Shown here piece by piece: positions 34,698-46,185 of a stretch of DNA of 64,000 nt. The stretch comes from Siphonodentalium dalli. Lineage: Eukaryota; Mollusca; Scaphopoda; Gadilida; Siphonodentaliidae. How positions within the stretch are numbered: the first letter of the stretch is position 1; every line of letters begins with the position of its first letter. The DNA lies in NCBI GenBank assembly GCA_032622095.1, contig CP136062.1:138340351-138404350 (forward strand). Direction: 5' to 3'. A program made the position numbers and the translations under genes. The notes beneath the pieces are model-generated. The model was not told the DNA's origin. It saw nothing but the letters and a program-made list of their open reading frames with translations, and did not search any database.

Positions 34698-37340
34698 CCT
34701 TGTGTTATTAAGAAAACGAGTGGTATACACACAGACGGTCTAACTAGGCAGACGATAACGCGCCTGTTTTAGTCGAGAATCTCGAACTATCTAACAGGTT
34801 GCGGATATATTTCACGAGAGTCGAGATCGAGTGAAATGTGCATATTCGCCGTATTCAACGAGTTCGATAGAAGACACCTTTGCCGAGTATGCTCAATCGC
34901 TGACTATGAACTCCATTGAGCATACAGCTACTTACTTTAAGTGTGAGTTAAGTCTGACGAAAACCTGGTAATTAGTGAGACACTAACGGGAGTGGTTCGT
35001 TGGCGTAATGTACGTCGTCATCTCTCTTGGCGACAACGTGAACGCGCGCGAAAAAGTTCCGGTTTGTATTCAACTTGTGGTATATGCAGCAACATGTACT
35101 CGTGCAACCCCCCCCCCCCCCCCCCCAACCGCTGACTCAAGCTCAAACTTTTCCAGAAGTTTCATAGCGCATTAGCCTTCATATTCGGTGCAGCAATGAC
35201 GAAGCTAGTGTTAATTCCGACTGCAGTTCCATACAAAGGGGGAATGACTTGGGCAAGTGGATCTGTTGTTTACCAGATATTGGTTGTCATGCATAATTTT
35301 CCAGTAAGATACTAAGATTAAATGGGTACTGTACGCCATTTTCAATAAATTCCAGTTGATAACAACGATCTAATATCGATAATATATAGAAAACTAAGTA
35401 ATTTGAGTCGAAGGTGTATTCTGGAAGCGTTCAGGTTAACAGGCTATCTTAAAATCAAAGTTATTAATTTGATATAAATTTAATTTATGGCTGGAGTCAT
35501 AAATTAAATTACGAATTTCCGTGTACAAGACGTTATCAAAATAATTCACGGATAGTGCATTGGGCAAATCGTGCCACAATAATCGTGTAAAACATTATGT
35601 TGATACCGGGCGTATACTCAAGCCACTCACTGACTAGTGACTATACAATGACTTAATGACTATATGGGACTAGTATGCATATAATATAACACTTGTTTGA
35701 TAGATTTGCTTGAAAACTGTCCAAAAATTACTCGACAACGACAATTGGTATTTTCACATTCCGGCTAATCTGCCATCCATAACATTACTTCGTACTCAAC
35801 TCAGAGACGAAAGAAACCAACAAAGTGTGGGTACAGTATCCCTTTAACCATCTAAGTTGTATTTCTTCCATTAATAACCTTTATAGCGTGATATGGCCTG
35901 GCAATTTAAAGGTAGATAAACCCAATAGAAACCAAACCAACTTTCTGTAACCATCCAGCCCACGGGGTATGTCAAGATCACTTCTTCCTTCGTCACCTTT
36001 GGATGCACCCCGGGTGCACGCTCAATGAGCTGTGACGTACCGACGATTGGCGCACGATAAGAGGTATATTTTAGCTTTAATATCATCACACATGCTGGTG
36101 ATTTGATAGGAGCGTGATAAAAAGTAATTAAACACGAAACATCTCTATACCACTTCTTGCAACCGAGAATATAAACCCAATAATGTGCATAACTGACGTA
36201 ACAATACTTCATTCTTAGCGACGACACTGGGCGTCGTTAAAAGACCAGGAGATGTCGGGACCTGGGTTTGCGAGGTTCAAGTCAGTTGAGAACTAAACGT
36301 TAGTATAGTTCGAGATAACAAATCAACATATACTTTGTCAATGGTTTTATGTTTTTGTAGTTGTTGGCTTCAAAACTAAACTTTTGATGTACTTGTTTGA
36401 CAATTTATTTTTAATATTTTTAATATGGTTGTTTATGGTTTTGACTGATGAAATTTAGCACAGAATGTATCCAGTCGTAGGTCACAAGTAACCGGTTAAC
36501 TGCTACTCCCTTTTACTTGCCCTAATTATTTCAGATGAGTGAACTATTAAGGTCACGGGTGCTCATTTTATGCCCCACTTCCCCTCCCATGGTATGATAT
36601 TATTAGCGAGTTTACTTGGGGGATGAGTGATATTCGGAAGTTGCTGCAACGGAATGTGACAAATATAACTATGATGAACATTCCGATAACATACCCTATA
36701 AAGTGCAATTTTCCACAAGCTGTATAAATAGCAAGTATCGGGTGTGGCCCCTCCTATTTAAATGTCTCATTTCTCTCTGGCACGCTGCTAGTTTTAAATA
36801 ATATTCATGATATGATGTTGATATTGTGGAGTGGGAAAGAAAATTATACTTCACTCCTATTTGTATTGGCATATAAGGCGATTCCGATGTTCTATAAATG
36901 TATACATTTAATTTACTTGGGTACTTTTATCTATTCGTGAATGTGCGTGTGAAAATAAACCAACATATACGTAGAGACGCCTCTGAGATAGTCATATGCG
37001 ATTCAACAACCTTGCAAGTTTGGCAAAGTCCGACGAAAGTGAGTTTTCTTAAAATCGGACCAATATATCATGCAATATTTAAAATGTCCATTCCATGGCG
37101 TGGTTGAGTGATATAGTTCGGAATTACAGAGTGTGGGCCTTCGATTATAATGGAACTAGTGATTGACCATTGCCAGTTACGTTACGTTACTTGAAACATA
37201 TATACCCGCCGAATACAACACATCATTAAAATAATATGTACTTCATATTACGGTTAGCTCTTGTAACAATGCACGGACTATACATATTCATACTTGCATT
37301 TTTAATTCATTCTGAAGTGGAGGGCATATATATCATTCAT
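34698..37340. other. No gene recognised; poly-C tract and hairpin
   Basis: About 2.6 kb of AT-rich DNA. It includes 19 C in a row (35108-35126) and a 13-bp perfect hairpin at about 35478-35510 ('AATTTAATTTATG' and complement). The last ~200 bp before 37360 may be the 5' leader of the intact LINE, whose start I cannot fix. Confidence 0.45.
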
Positions 37341-37359
37341 TCCATTATAGGTCATATCC

Positions 37360-40300
37360 ATGGCTACACATAACGTAAATCTGAGTGAGGTTCGGGATTC
37401 TGATGAATATAACTTTACAATGAAATGGAACGAAACGGAACAGGAACATGACGATTATTTTAATTCTGCTATTAATACCTGCAATGAATGTGCATACATT
37501 TCACCATCACATGCTATAGATCAACCAAATAAAAAATCTAAATTTTCAATATTCAGCCTCAACTGTCGAAGCATTAACGCGAATTTCGATTCATTGTGTA
37601 ATCTCCTGTGCGACTTAAAGTCAAATAACAATTCATTCGACGTTATAGCTTTAACGGAAACATTCAAAATACGGCAAGCATCACACTTTCAAATCCCGGG
37701 ATATCACCCTATGGAATTCAAGTGTAGAGATGATGACGATGATGGTAGAGGTGGTGTATGCCTTTACATAAAAGAATCAATCCACTATAAAAATCGACCC
37801 GACCTTAGTGAATTTATTCCACACGTGATAGAAACAATATTCGTGGAAATTAACCCAGGAAAAAATGACTCTCGGATAATCGGCTGCGTTTACAGACCAA
37901 ATACCGCACCAAAGGCCAACATTGATCAATTTTTGAAAAAATTTGACGATATTCTAGAAAAAATTAATAACCACAAATCATATATATCAGGAGACTTTAA
38001 TATTGACCTCCTCAATTTCAACTCGCATACAAAAACGAATGATTTCATAAATAACATTTTCACAAGAGGATTCGTGCCAAGGATAACTAAACCCACTCGA
38101 ATGACTGATCATTCAGCAACTCTTATCGATAATATATATACCAATAATCTACAAGGCGAATGTAAATCTGGTATAATCACATGCGATGTATCCGATCACT
38201 TCGGCATATTTTATTCAGAATCTAACCAAAAGAGACAAAACAGCCCCAATAATAACGAAACTATCACTAATCAAAGAAGTTTTAGTCCTGATAACATAAT
38301 TAGATTCAAAAATCTTTTAAAATCTTGTACCTTTGACTCCGTTACATCTTGTAGAAGTGTCGACCAAGCATATGAAATCTTCTTAGATATCTATATGAAT
38401 GCATATGAACTAGCTTTCCCCATCAAAAGTCGACATATACCCAAAAAATTCATAAAACGCGAACCTTGGATGACATCTGGATTGATTAAGTCTAGTATTG
38501 TTAAGAACCAGCTATATTTACGCAAATTGAATAAACCCACGGAAACGAACGTAAATAAATATTTGAGTTATCGTACCTTATATAATAAACTAATCAGAAG
38601 GAGTAAACATATATACTATACAAATATTCTAGAAGTAAATAAAAATAACTTAAAGAAAACATGGGAAATACTTAAGGGTGCATTGAAGATAAATGGAAAC
38701 ACAAATAATAGCCCAAAGACCTTTACTGAAAACGGAATAGAACTTGAAAATTCGAAACTCATATCGGAAAAGTTCAATGACTTTTTTTCTAAAATTGGGC
38801 GGGAAACTAGCCAACTCAATGAAAATGAAAATGACTCTCATTTTACAGAATTTCTTCATAACCGCAAACCAGACGACATCAATTTCAAATTAATTCCGAC
38901 CTCTATACAGGAGATCATCCTCACATGTTTCTCTATGACTGGGAAAGTATCAAGGGATTTCAATGGTCTATCAACTAAACTTATCAAGGAAACAATTGAG
39001 GTGATAGCCCCAGCATTATTGCATATTTTCAACTTGTCCTTAGAGCATGGAATAGTCCCTAACAAAATGAAAATTTCTAAAGTAGTCCCGATCCCAAAAA
39101 ATAATATCACTCATGAAATTTCCAACTACAGACCTATCAGCATTCTTCCAGCTATCTCTAAACTTCTCGAAAAAATAATGCATAAACGATTATTAGACTT
39201 CTTAAATGAACAAAACATACTCTATAAACACCAATACGGCTTCCGTCCTAATCATTCAACCTTCCATCCTGTATTACACCTCCTCGATCAAGTTGTCTCA
39301 AATAATGACAAAATGACAAGAGATTCCACTTTAGCTCTATTTCTCGACCTCTCAAAAGCATTTGACACGATAAATCACGATATTTTACTCCATAAACTAG
39401 ATCACTATGGTATACGAGGCACAGCATACTCATGGTTTCAGAGCTATCTGCAAAATAGAAGGCAATATGTTGAACTCAATGGTATTAAATCTAAATTAAC
39501 GGAAGTGACGTGTGGAGTGCCCCAGGGATCTATTCTGGGACCGATAATTTTCTTAATATACGTTAACGATATGTCAAATTCGACAACCATGGATATCTTA
39601 TCATACGCGGACGATACGACTCTAGTAACTGGTGGAAAAGATGGCATCCTTGTAGAAAGTTATGTGAATAATGAGTTACGCAACATATTTGCTTGGTGCT
39701 GTAGCAATAAGTTAGTGATCAATACTAAAAAAAGCAACTATATGCTAATACACCCAGAGAACAATGATGACAAATGGAACTTTATAAAGGTTTACTTAAA
39801 TAATACAGAACTAAACAAGGTAGGAAATCTTGAGCACGAATCCTCCACAAAATTCTTAGGAATCCATATAGATGAAAACCTGACTTTCAAAAAACATGTG
39901 TCCTCTGTTTGTTCTAAAATGGTGAATGCCATATACCACATCAATAAAGTTAAACACTTCTTTCCTGGTAGCGCACTTAAAACATTATATTATGCTCTAA
40001 TACAAAGCCATCTCGTTTACGGTATTCAAATATGGGGACATGTCCCTGCGGTCAAAAAAATTTTCATGCTTCAAAAACGCGCGATGCGAGTTTTATGTAA
40101 TAAGAAATATAGAAGCCACACAGAACCTCTCTTTAAAAAAGAAAATATACTCAAAATCTACGACATCCACAAAGTACAAGCGGCTGTTTTCATGCATGAT
40201 TGGTATCATATGCGCTTAATAGAATCATTCACCGACATGTTTACCAAACGCAAAACCGGACCAGAAACCCGGCAAAAGCACCCACTATTTTTAAAAATAC

Positions 40301-40497
40301 CAAGAACATCTTGGTCCCAACAACTACCATTCCATTCTTTTCCAACTATATGGAACAATTTAGATAACGAATTTACATCATACCAATCCAGACACACATT
40401 CAAACGGCGTTTACATGCCGATGGCATTAAAAAATATGCTGCAACAATTAAATGCAACAATCAAAGATGTCCCGACTGTGTGGTAGCTCGTCAATAA
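37360..40497 (+). CDS. Intact LINE ORF2-like protein: endonuclease plus reverse transcriptase
   Basis: A single 1045-residue frame encodes an apurinic-type endonuclease followed by a reverse transcriptase, the two enzymes a non-LTR retrotransposon needs to nick its target and copy its RNA in place. The endonuclease (about 62-285) shows 'SLNCRSI' (N68), 'LTE' (E100), 'GGVCLYI', 'SGDFNIDLL' (D212, N214) and 'SDHFGIF' (D279-H280). The RT (about 570-800) shows 'NYRPISILPAISKLLEK', 'FLDLSKAFDTINH' (D663), 'GVPQGSILGP' and 'YADD' (749-752). The tail has 'PTIWNNLD' and a C-rich end (C1032, C1037, C1040). All catalytic motifs are intact and there is no stop or frameshift. Architecture and the (TATCC)n 3' tail suggest the CR1/L2 group; the clade is not certain. 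The start codon is the first ATG in the frame, after 'CATATCC'. A separate ORF1 was not found upstream. Confidence 0.96.
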   Translation: MATHNVNLSEVRDSDEYNFTMKWNETEQEHDDYFNSAINTCNECAYISPSHAIDQPNKKSKFSIFSLNCRSINANFDSLCNLLCDLKSNNNSFDVIALTETFKIRQASHFQIPGYHPMEFKCRDDDDDGRGGVCLYIKESIHYKNRPDLSEFIPHVIETIFVEINPGKNDSRIIGCVYRPNTAPKANIDQFLKKFDDILEKINNHKSYISGDFNIDLLNFNSHTKTNDFINNIFTRGFVPRITKPTRMTDHSATLIDNIYTNNLQGECKSGIITCDVSDHFGIFYSESNQKRQNSPNNNETITNQRSFSPDNIIRFKNLLKSCTFDSVTSCRSVDQAYEIFLDIYMNAYELAFPIKSRHIPKKFIKREPWMTSGLIKSSIVKNQLYLRKLNKPTETNVNKYLSYRTLYNKLIRRSKHIYYTNILEVNKNNLKKTWEILKGALKINGNTNNSPKTFTENGIELENSKLISEKFNDFFSKIGRETSQLNENENDSHFTEFLHNRKPDDINFKLIPTSIQEIILTCFSMTGKVSRDFNGLSTKLIKETIEVIAPALLHIFNLSLEHGIVPNKMKISKVVPIPKNNITHEISNYRPISILPAISKLLEKIMHKRLLDFLNEQNILYKHQYGFRPNHSTFHPVLHLLDQVVSNNDKMTRDSTLALFLDLSKAFDTINHDILLHKLDHYGIRGTAYSWFQSYLQNRRQYVELNGIKSKLTEVTCGVPQGSILGPIIFLIYVNDMSNSTTMDILSYADDTTLVTGGKDGILVESYVNNELRNIFAWCCSNKLVINTKKSNYMLIHPENNDDKWNFIKVYLNNTELNKVGNLEHESSTKFLGIHIDENLTFKKHVSSVCSKMVNAIYHINKVKHFFPGSALKTLYYALIQSHLVYGIQIWGHVPAVKKIFMLQKRAMRVLCNKKYRSHTEPLFKKENILKIYDIHKVQAAVFMHDWYHMRLIESFTDMFTKRKTGPETRQKHPLFLKIPRTSWSQQLPFHSFPTIWNNLDNEFTSYQSRHTFKRRLHADGIKKYAATIKCNNQRCPDCVVARQ

Positions 40498-40869
40498 GTG
40501 ACTTCCCCAATATCGCAATCATCAACCTCACTCAGCATATTCCTACTCGACTTACAAGGAACATCCCACTGACAAGAAAGAGACAAACCATCGAGTAACC
40601 AATAAGCGATTTATCTAGACGTATACCCTCCATGTATATAATCCAGTTAAATGCAACCACTGTGTGATACATAATTATATAGCCGTGCATTGTACAAGAA
40701 ATCTTGACCGCCTATCGTAACATCTTTTCTTCTTTAAGGGGATGGCAGTAAGACAGTCTAGTCTGACTATGCCACCCCCTCGAATATACAATATAATATT
40801 TGTCAAATGTATTATTCATTAATATGTGTATATTGAAATAAAATATCCTATCCTATCCTATCCTATCCT
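40498..40869 (+). other. 3' UTR and (TATCC)n tail of the intact LINE
   Basis: About 370 bp follow the stop. An A-rich 'GAAATAAAATA' leads directly into four to five TATCC units (about 40846-40869), where unrelated sequence begins. Short tandem repeats at the 3' terminus, rather than poly(A), are usual for CR1/L2-type LINEs and mark where reverse transcription starts. I found no clear target duplication, also usual for this group. Confidence 0.8.
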
Positions 40870-41878
40870 TTGTCGCAAATCGTGTTACTGTGTCTTTCGA
40901 TTACTGGTATTGCAAATGAGAATTATGCACATTGAATTACAAAGTAAGTTCATTCATAGTGGTAGTAACGGGTAGTTTACCTATTATTGAGAAAATAAGA
41001 CATAATAAATTACGACTATAGTAATTAACTACAGTCTACACGGGGCGAGTGAAAAGTTATCGAAATTCATGATGTGAAATATAATAAGATTGACATCACA
41101 AATTTACCGATCTACTTTGCGAAGTTGGGCTTTTAATGTATACAGCACTTGGTACTGTACGGTACTGTGCGAGACGAAATAACATATATTTAATATGGAA
41201 TTAATTGCTGTCATAAGACTATATAATACATACCTGCATGTGATAATCCGTAAATATCATACTATTTTCTGGAATCGAATGGAAACACATACATATGAAC
41301 AAAGCAGAAGATACATTAATGCAGGTTAGGGCGAACTCGGTCAAGGGGAAAGTTACACGATGACGTTGTTCGTCGATTTTCGTTGAAATCGACACGGTGA
41401 CATAGTATGAATTAAATGAACAGCTGTGAAATGGACACGCTTCTCCATATAGTATCTCAGCCGCTCACCCATCCGCTCGCAGGCGCTCACATAGCGTCGC
41501 GAAATATATTGCTTAAATTAAGTAAAACTGTTCCCATTCCCCTCTCGACAAGTTACAACTATTTTCACTTTAATGTTGGTAGTTTATGCCATGTATGGTG
41601 TACCTATCAATCAAAATTACCCGGACGTACGTTTTGGCCTAATTTATACTCTAAATTACGATTGGGGTCCATTTTTATTTGGTGGGAATAACAGAGAATC
41701 TATAAACTAAGTTTGATAAAACAAAGGTTAAATTAAAAGCCACAGCTACCCTCATGTGAGTGGTTTAGCTTTGGTTCGTCATTGCGCTAACGTATATGGT
41801 CATATTAAACGTCACACACTTTTTCGATACTTACAGTGGATATGTTCTGACGTTTAGCCAATTACAGATAACCTAGAT
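40870..41878. other. No gene recognised
   Basis: AT-rich sequence. The 91-codon frame at 41416-41691 has no recognisable domain. Confidence 0.45.
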
Positions 41879-42924
41879 GAGGGTATCACCCCCCCCCTCC
41901 CTCCCCCCTGAATCCTGAATACGAGTTAATTTTGGGGGGTGAATCCTGAATACATGTTAAGAAATAATACATATAAGTTACATAGACACATTATGATGCC
42001 AGTCGCGTTATGAGGCCGTTATGATACCATTAATGATACTTTATGACCAGGGACGTGGCTAGAGGGTTTCCGTTGGGGGGTGTCCACCTTGGGAAATTCC
42101 AACTGCACCCCCTCCTTGAGTCAGAATCAGACCGAACACAAGTTTTGCATAATTCCACATTTGCACCCCCCCCCCACTCCTTGCACCTCAGTGAATAGGC
42201 CTAATATCCTATATCTTCATAAACCATGATTCTATATTCCCGGTATGAGAAAATTCAGATATTTTAACCTGAAACATTGCATAAATCCTAACATATAGTG
42301 GTCTAACTCCATACACATGCACACGGCTACGGGCAAGAGACCACGACACACCGAGCTGACCATCGTTGTTCGGCCGGTGTGAGAAAAATTTGAAATTTGA
42401 ACAAGAAAATCGCAAATCCTAGCATCCAGACTGGCCTCAACTAAAGCTTTCCTATAGTGTTGGAAATTTCAAACCTCATACTCCCCTTCAGGTTGGAAAA
42501 TTCTCCAACTCATGACCACAAGTTTGACCAAATGTAGTAAAATATTGTTAAACTTATTAGCATTTTTGTATTGGCCACAGGGGAGAGACAATGACACACC
42601 GGGCCGACCATGGTTCGGCCCGGTGTGGGAAAATTTTGTAATCTGAACAAGAAAATCGCAAAATCCTAGCATCTAGACTGGCGTCAAGCATTTTTTATAG
42701 CATGTTTATGATGGCACGGTGGTCGAATATGCCCAAGAAGCTATTATACCCACCCATTCACACAGATAACTAGCACAAAATATTACTTTGCGCCATCAAA
42801 ACCTGCGTCCAAGATGTTTTGCTTGAACCCGAATACCAGTTAATTCGGGGGTATGAATCCCGCGTACGGCTTCAAAACACCCTGAATCCCGCGTACCGAA
42901 AGGGGGGGGGGGGGTGATACCCTC
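41879..42924. mobile_element. Inverted-repeat element with internal direct repeats
   Basis: 'GAGGGTATCACCCCCCC' at 41879 recurs as its complement ending about 42924. Inside each end lies a related 'CCTGAATCC...TAC..GTTAATT' segment in opposite orientation. The centre has two ~107 bp direct repeats (42331-42437 and 42582-42688) sharing 'GAACAAGAAAATCGCAAA' and 'ATCCTAGCATC.AGACTGGC'. No transposase frame and no clear target duplication were found, so the class is unknown. Confidence 0.65.
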
Positions 42925-42960
42925 CTAGATATTGAAAAAATGCCAGATTCCCAGGCAAAT

Positions 42961-43234
42961 TTAACCCTTTCATGACTGGAGCTTCCTGAATTTTTTCGAA
43001 ACCCTGTGCCAGTACATTCTCTTATATATGCGAGTCTCCAATATGGAGCCTCGCATATATATATAATAGAATACATTGACCTAACAATATTTAACTTGAC
43101 CGTGTAAGCCATTGCATTCCCTTATATATGCGAGGCTCTCTATGTGAGACTCGCATATATAAGAGAATGCACTGTCACATGATAATTAATGCTGCACCAG
43201 AGCGGCTCCCGTCATGAACCCCATGAAAAGGGTT
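42961..43234. mobile_element. MITE with paired hairpins, TTAACCCTTTCATGAC type
   Basis: The left end is 'TTAACCCTTTCATGACTGGA'. The right side carries 'TCCCGTCATGAA' and then 'CATGAAAAGGGTT', an imperfect inverted match; a second TTAA is not visible. Inside (43002-43179) are two hairpins of the same design as those in 23745-23973: 'TTCTCTTATATATGCGAG' stems, but with different loops ('TCTCCAATATGGAGCC' and 'GCTCTCTATGTGAGAC'). It is non-coding. Confidence 0.75.
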
Positions 43235-44469
43235 GTGTGAACGTATCCTAATACCAAGTGAATGAACTTTTTCCATCAGCTATGATAAGCTGGGTGACCC
43301 AGTTGTACGGTGTCAGAAATTCGAGGCGATCTGAAAATCAATCTACCAACATAGAGCATGTGACATTTCGATAACTCAAACAAATTAAAAAATCCATAGA
43401 AATCTATAAAGCTGAGAGCGCAGATCTGCCGATAGATTAGAGAAAGGATACCGTCGCGCAAATAAAAGGTCAGCATAGGAAAACCAAACGTTTACATTCA
43501 AGAAACAGCACATATACACAATCGTTATTTTACAAACATATCTTTTTCATGTTCAAGATTAAATGAATTGGCGCTCTGTGATTAGGTTTGGGCGAATCGT
43601 GGTCTTATTGTATGCTTTGTCAGACAGTCTGTATATAAGGCAAACTAGGGCTGTGTGTGGTACGACAGAAGAGCCAAAACCAACACAACCCTCAAACTGC
43701 ACAAGGAACTGTTATAAATTATGTTTATTCTAATGTGGACAATATATTTCATATTGAATTGGTTTGACGAAAGATGAAGCTTGGTGTAATTTGTGCTGCA
43801 AACTGTTGTGTTTGAACGGATATGTAATCGTCAAGCTCGAGATTAAACCCATAAAACAAAACAAAATTACACACATTTATCCCATACATATATTCTGGGG
43901 GCGTTATATTAAAGTGGACATGTCAATTATCTATACGAAATTATGTACTATGTATAATGTATATCGATAAATAGACGAATAAATTGTATAAAACCATATA
44001 TACTCGGGGAACACTTCACGAAGTCATAACCATTTTCAGTTGTTTTTTGTTTATTTTAGATAGAAGTTGGATAAACGCTCTTTGTTAATATCATATTTGG
44101 AATATATTAACAACTAGCAGGGTGAACCACAAGCTGCAAAACAGAGTTTAGTCCCCATGGCTACGCAAATGTCTGACCGCTGCCAGCATATGTATTTTCT
44201 TAATTAAATCTAACATTTTTTATTGAAGCGATTTGTCTTACAATTAATTCTGGCTAGATCTAGACAATTTTCAAATGAATATGGACGGCTCAGTTTCTCA
44301 CGGCAAAATAATGCAGAATTAATTGTAGCCCACACAAGTCTCAAATAAATATATGTGCGATTTCTTCACAGTATGGGGTGAGTCCTGCGTCGGGGACTGA
44401 ACTCTGCACGGAGCTTGTGTGAACTGGCGTTGCCCAGGTTCAAGTGGTGTGGATCCCTCCGCAGTTGAC
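43235..44469. other. No gene recognised
   Basis: AT-rich DNA with no domain-bearing frame. One 'AAACGCTCTTTGTTAATAT' motif at about 44073 resembles motifs near 17011 and 47199. Confidence 0.45.
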
Positions 44470-44745
44470 ATTTTGTTGGAATAGAGAATACTCTATAGCT
44501 CAAAGTGTTATTCACATAATTTTTACACCCAAATTGGCATCATAAAATGTCATTCCCATATATGGATTATCGGCAGTGTTTCACCTTGTCAGAATGATTG
44601 CCATTTGTTTAGCGCGATTAATTCGTCCTGCGAGTGAAGATGCATTTATTTATAACTGCGCGAACTGTTCATATTGCAGCGTGGTTGTCATGTAATTCTA
44701 GGCAATAGTAGATGATTGTCACATTCTACCAAATTGGATAAACCT
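44470..44745 (-). repeat. Dispersed repeat, family B, copy 3
   Basis: On the minus strand it reads 'TTGGTAGAATGTGACAATC', 'GCAGGACGAATTAATC', 'ACAAATGGCAATCATTC', 'GATAATCCATATATG', 'AACACTTTGAGC', in the same order as 3160-3440. It is non-coding. Confidence 0.7.
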
Positions 44746-45479
44746 GAGTATTCACTGATCAAGTTGTGCCGATTCACTAAATTGACGCACAGTTTGCCTT
44801 TTAAAAAAGTAACCGAACATTATATATAGTTAAATTGTTTATTGGCAATTGTTATAAATTTTGGTGCCGCGAGCCTACTCAGGTGGTGCCACTTTGGTAC
44901 CTTCAAACCACACCAATAGATTCCCCGTATCATGTAAATGGCAATTTTAAATTTATAGGAAAGTTCGTAACAAACACAATTTTATCAATTCTGGTGTCCC
45001 TAGCTCCCCATCCCAAACGTCACTCAGGGCCTGGAACTTACGTCATAAATTGCTCGAGCATGGCGGCAAGATGTCACACATGGAAGTGAGTACTCGCCGT
45101 TTTCTTCACCTGTATAAATAACTCATCCAAAAATATAGATAATGAGCTATGTGTCGGTCTTTGCTGTCTCACTATGAATGCCATGATTCCCGTCCCCATA
45201 TAAATATGGCAACTGAGAAGATATGTGTTCAAGTGACTTCAGTCACTATTTTTCGAGGTTGTGAAATTTGAACACCAAAATCTTCTTAAAACGAATCTGT
45301 TCGAAATCCGATTTTTTTTCTTTAGTCCAAAATACATATATTGCTGATATCTTTGGTAAATATAGATGAAAGTGTCAATGACACTGTAGCTCAACTTGGA
45401 GAGGGATAATTTCATGTGTTGCAGCCAATGAGGCGATTAGGAATGCGGAAAGCTGAAATGTCTTTGCACTAGATGTCAG
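44746..45479. other. No confirmed gene; possible short first exon
   Basis: At 45060 a codon series 'MAARCHTW' runs into 'GGAA|GTGAGTAC', which fits a splice donor. Nothing else supports a gene, so it is only noted. Confidence 0.35.
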
Positions 45480-46155
45480 CATGAAGAGATATATTAAATT
45501 AAAATCCAAGATGGCCACTGGCGGCCATGTTTTTCCAACGAAATTCGCAAAAAATGTATGGCTCCCATCTAGAGGTCACCACGAAGATCCATATTAAGTT
45601 TGGTGATGATCGGATGATAGATGTGGTCTGTAGTGTGCCCAAGGATTTAATCATGCAAAGAGTAAAATCCAAGACGGCTGCCGGTGGCCATGTTTTTATA
45701 TAAATTAAAATCCAAGATGGCTGCTGGCAGCCATGTTTTTAACGACATTCGCAAAAAAAAAATGGTGGCTCCCATCGAGAGGTCACCCCGAAGATCCGTA
45801 TGAAGTTTGATGATGATCGGATGAGAGATGTGGTCTGTAGGATGTTCTAAAGTATTTAGTCATGCAAAGAGTAAAATCCAAGACGGCTGCCGGTGGCCAT
45901 GTTTTTCATCGATTTGTTTTTCAAATATGAAAGCTCCCATTGATTCTAAACATGCAGGTTTTTTTCTTCAAAATAATTCTACAATAATTGCGGTCTGCAT
46001 GGTGTGCAGATGAATTCAGATTTGAAATCCAAGATGGCTGCTGCTGGCATTGGTTTTTTACTGCAATTCGGACAAAAATGATGGCTCCCATCTAGAGGTT
46101 ACCTCGAAGATCCATATTAAGTTTGGTGCTCATCGGACGAGGGATGTCGCATCCC
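45480..46155 (+). repeat. Block of 'TCCAAGATGGCTGC' repeats, left of minisatellite
   Basis: Four units of about 150-190 bp share 'GTAAAATCCAAGACGGCTGC', 'GGTGGCCATGTTTTT', 'CTCCCATCTAGAGGT' and 'GTTTGGTGATGATCGGATGA'. The last unit breaks off at 'GGGATGTCGCAT', where the 45-bp minisatellite begins. Confidence 0.85.
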
Positions 46156-46185
46156 CGATTTATAAGTAAACTGCTGCACAGCCTG

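Noticed and set aside
42961-43234. Calling this MITE piggyBac-like with confidence
   Set aside because: The left TTAACCC fits, but the right side has GGGTTGT, not TTAA, so the target duplication cannot be shown.
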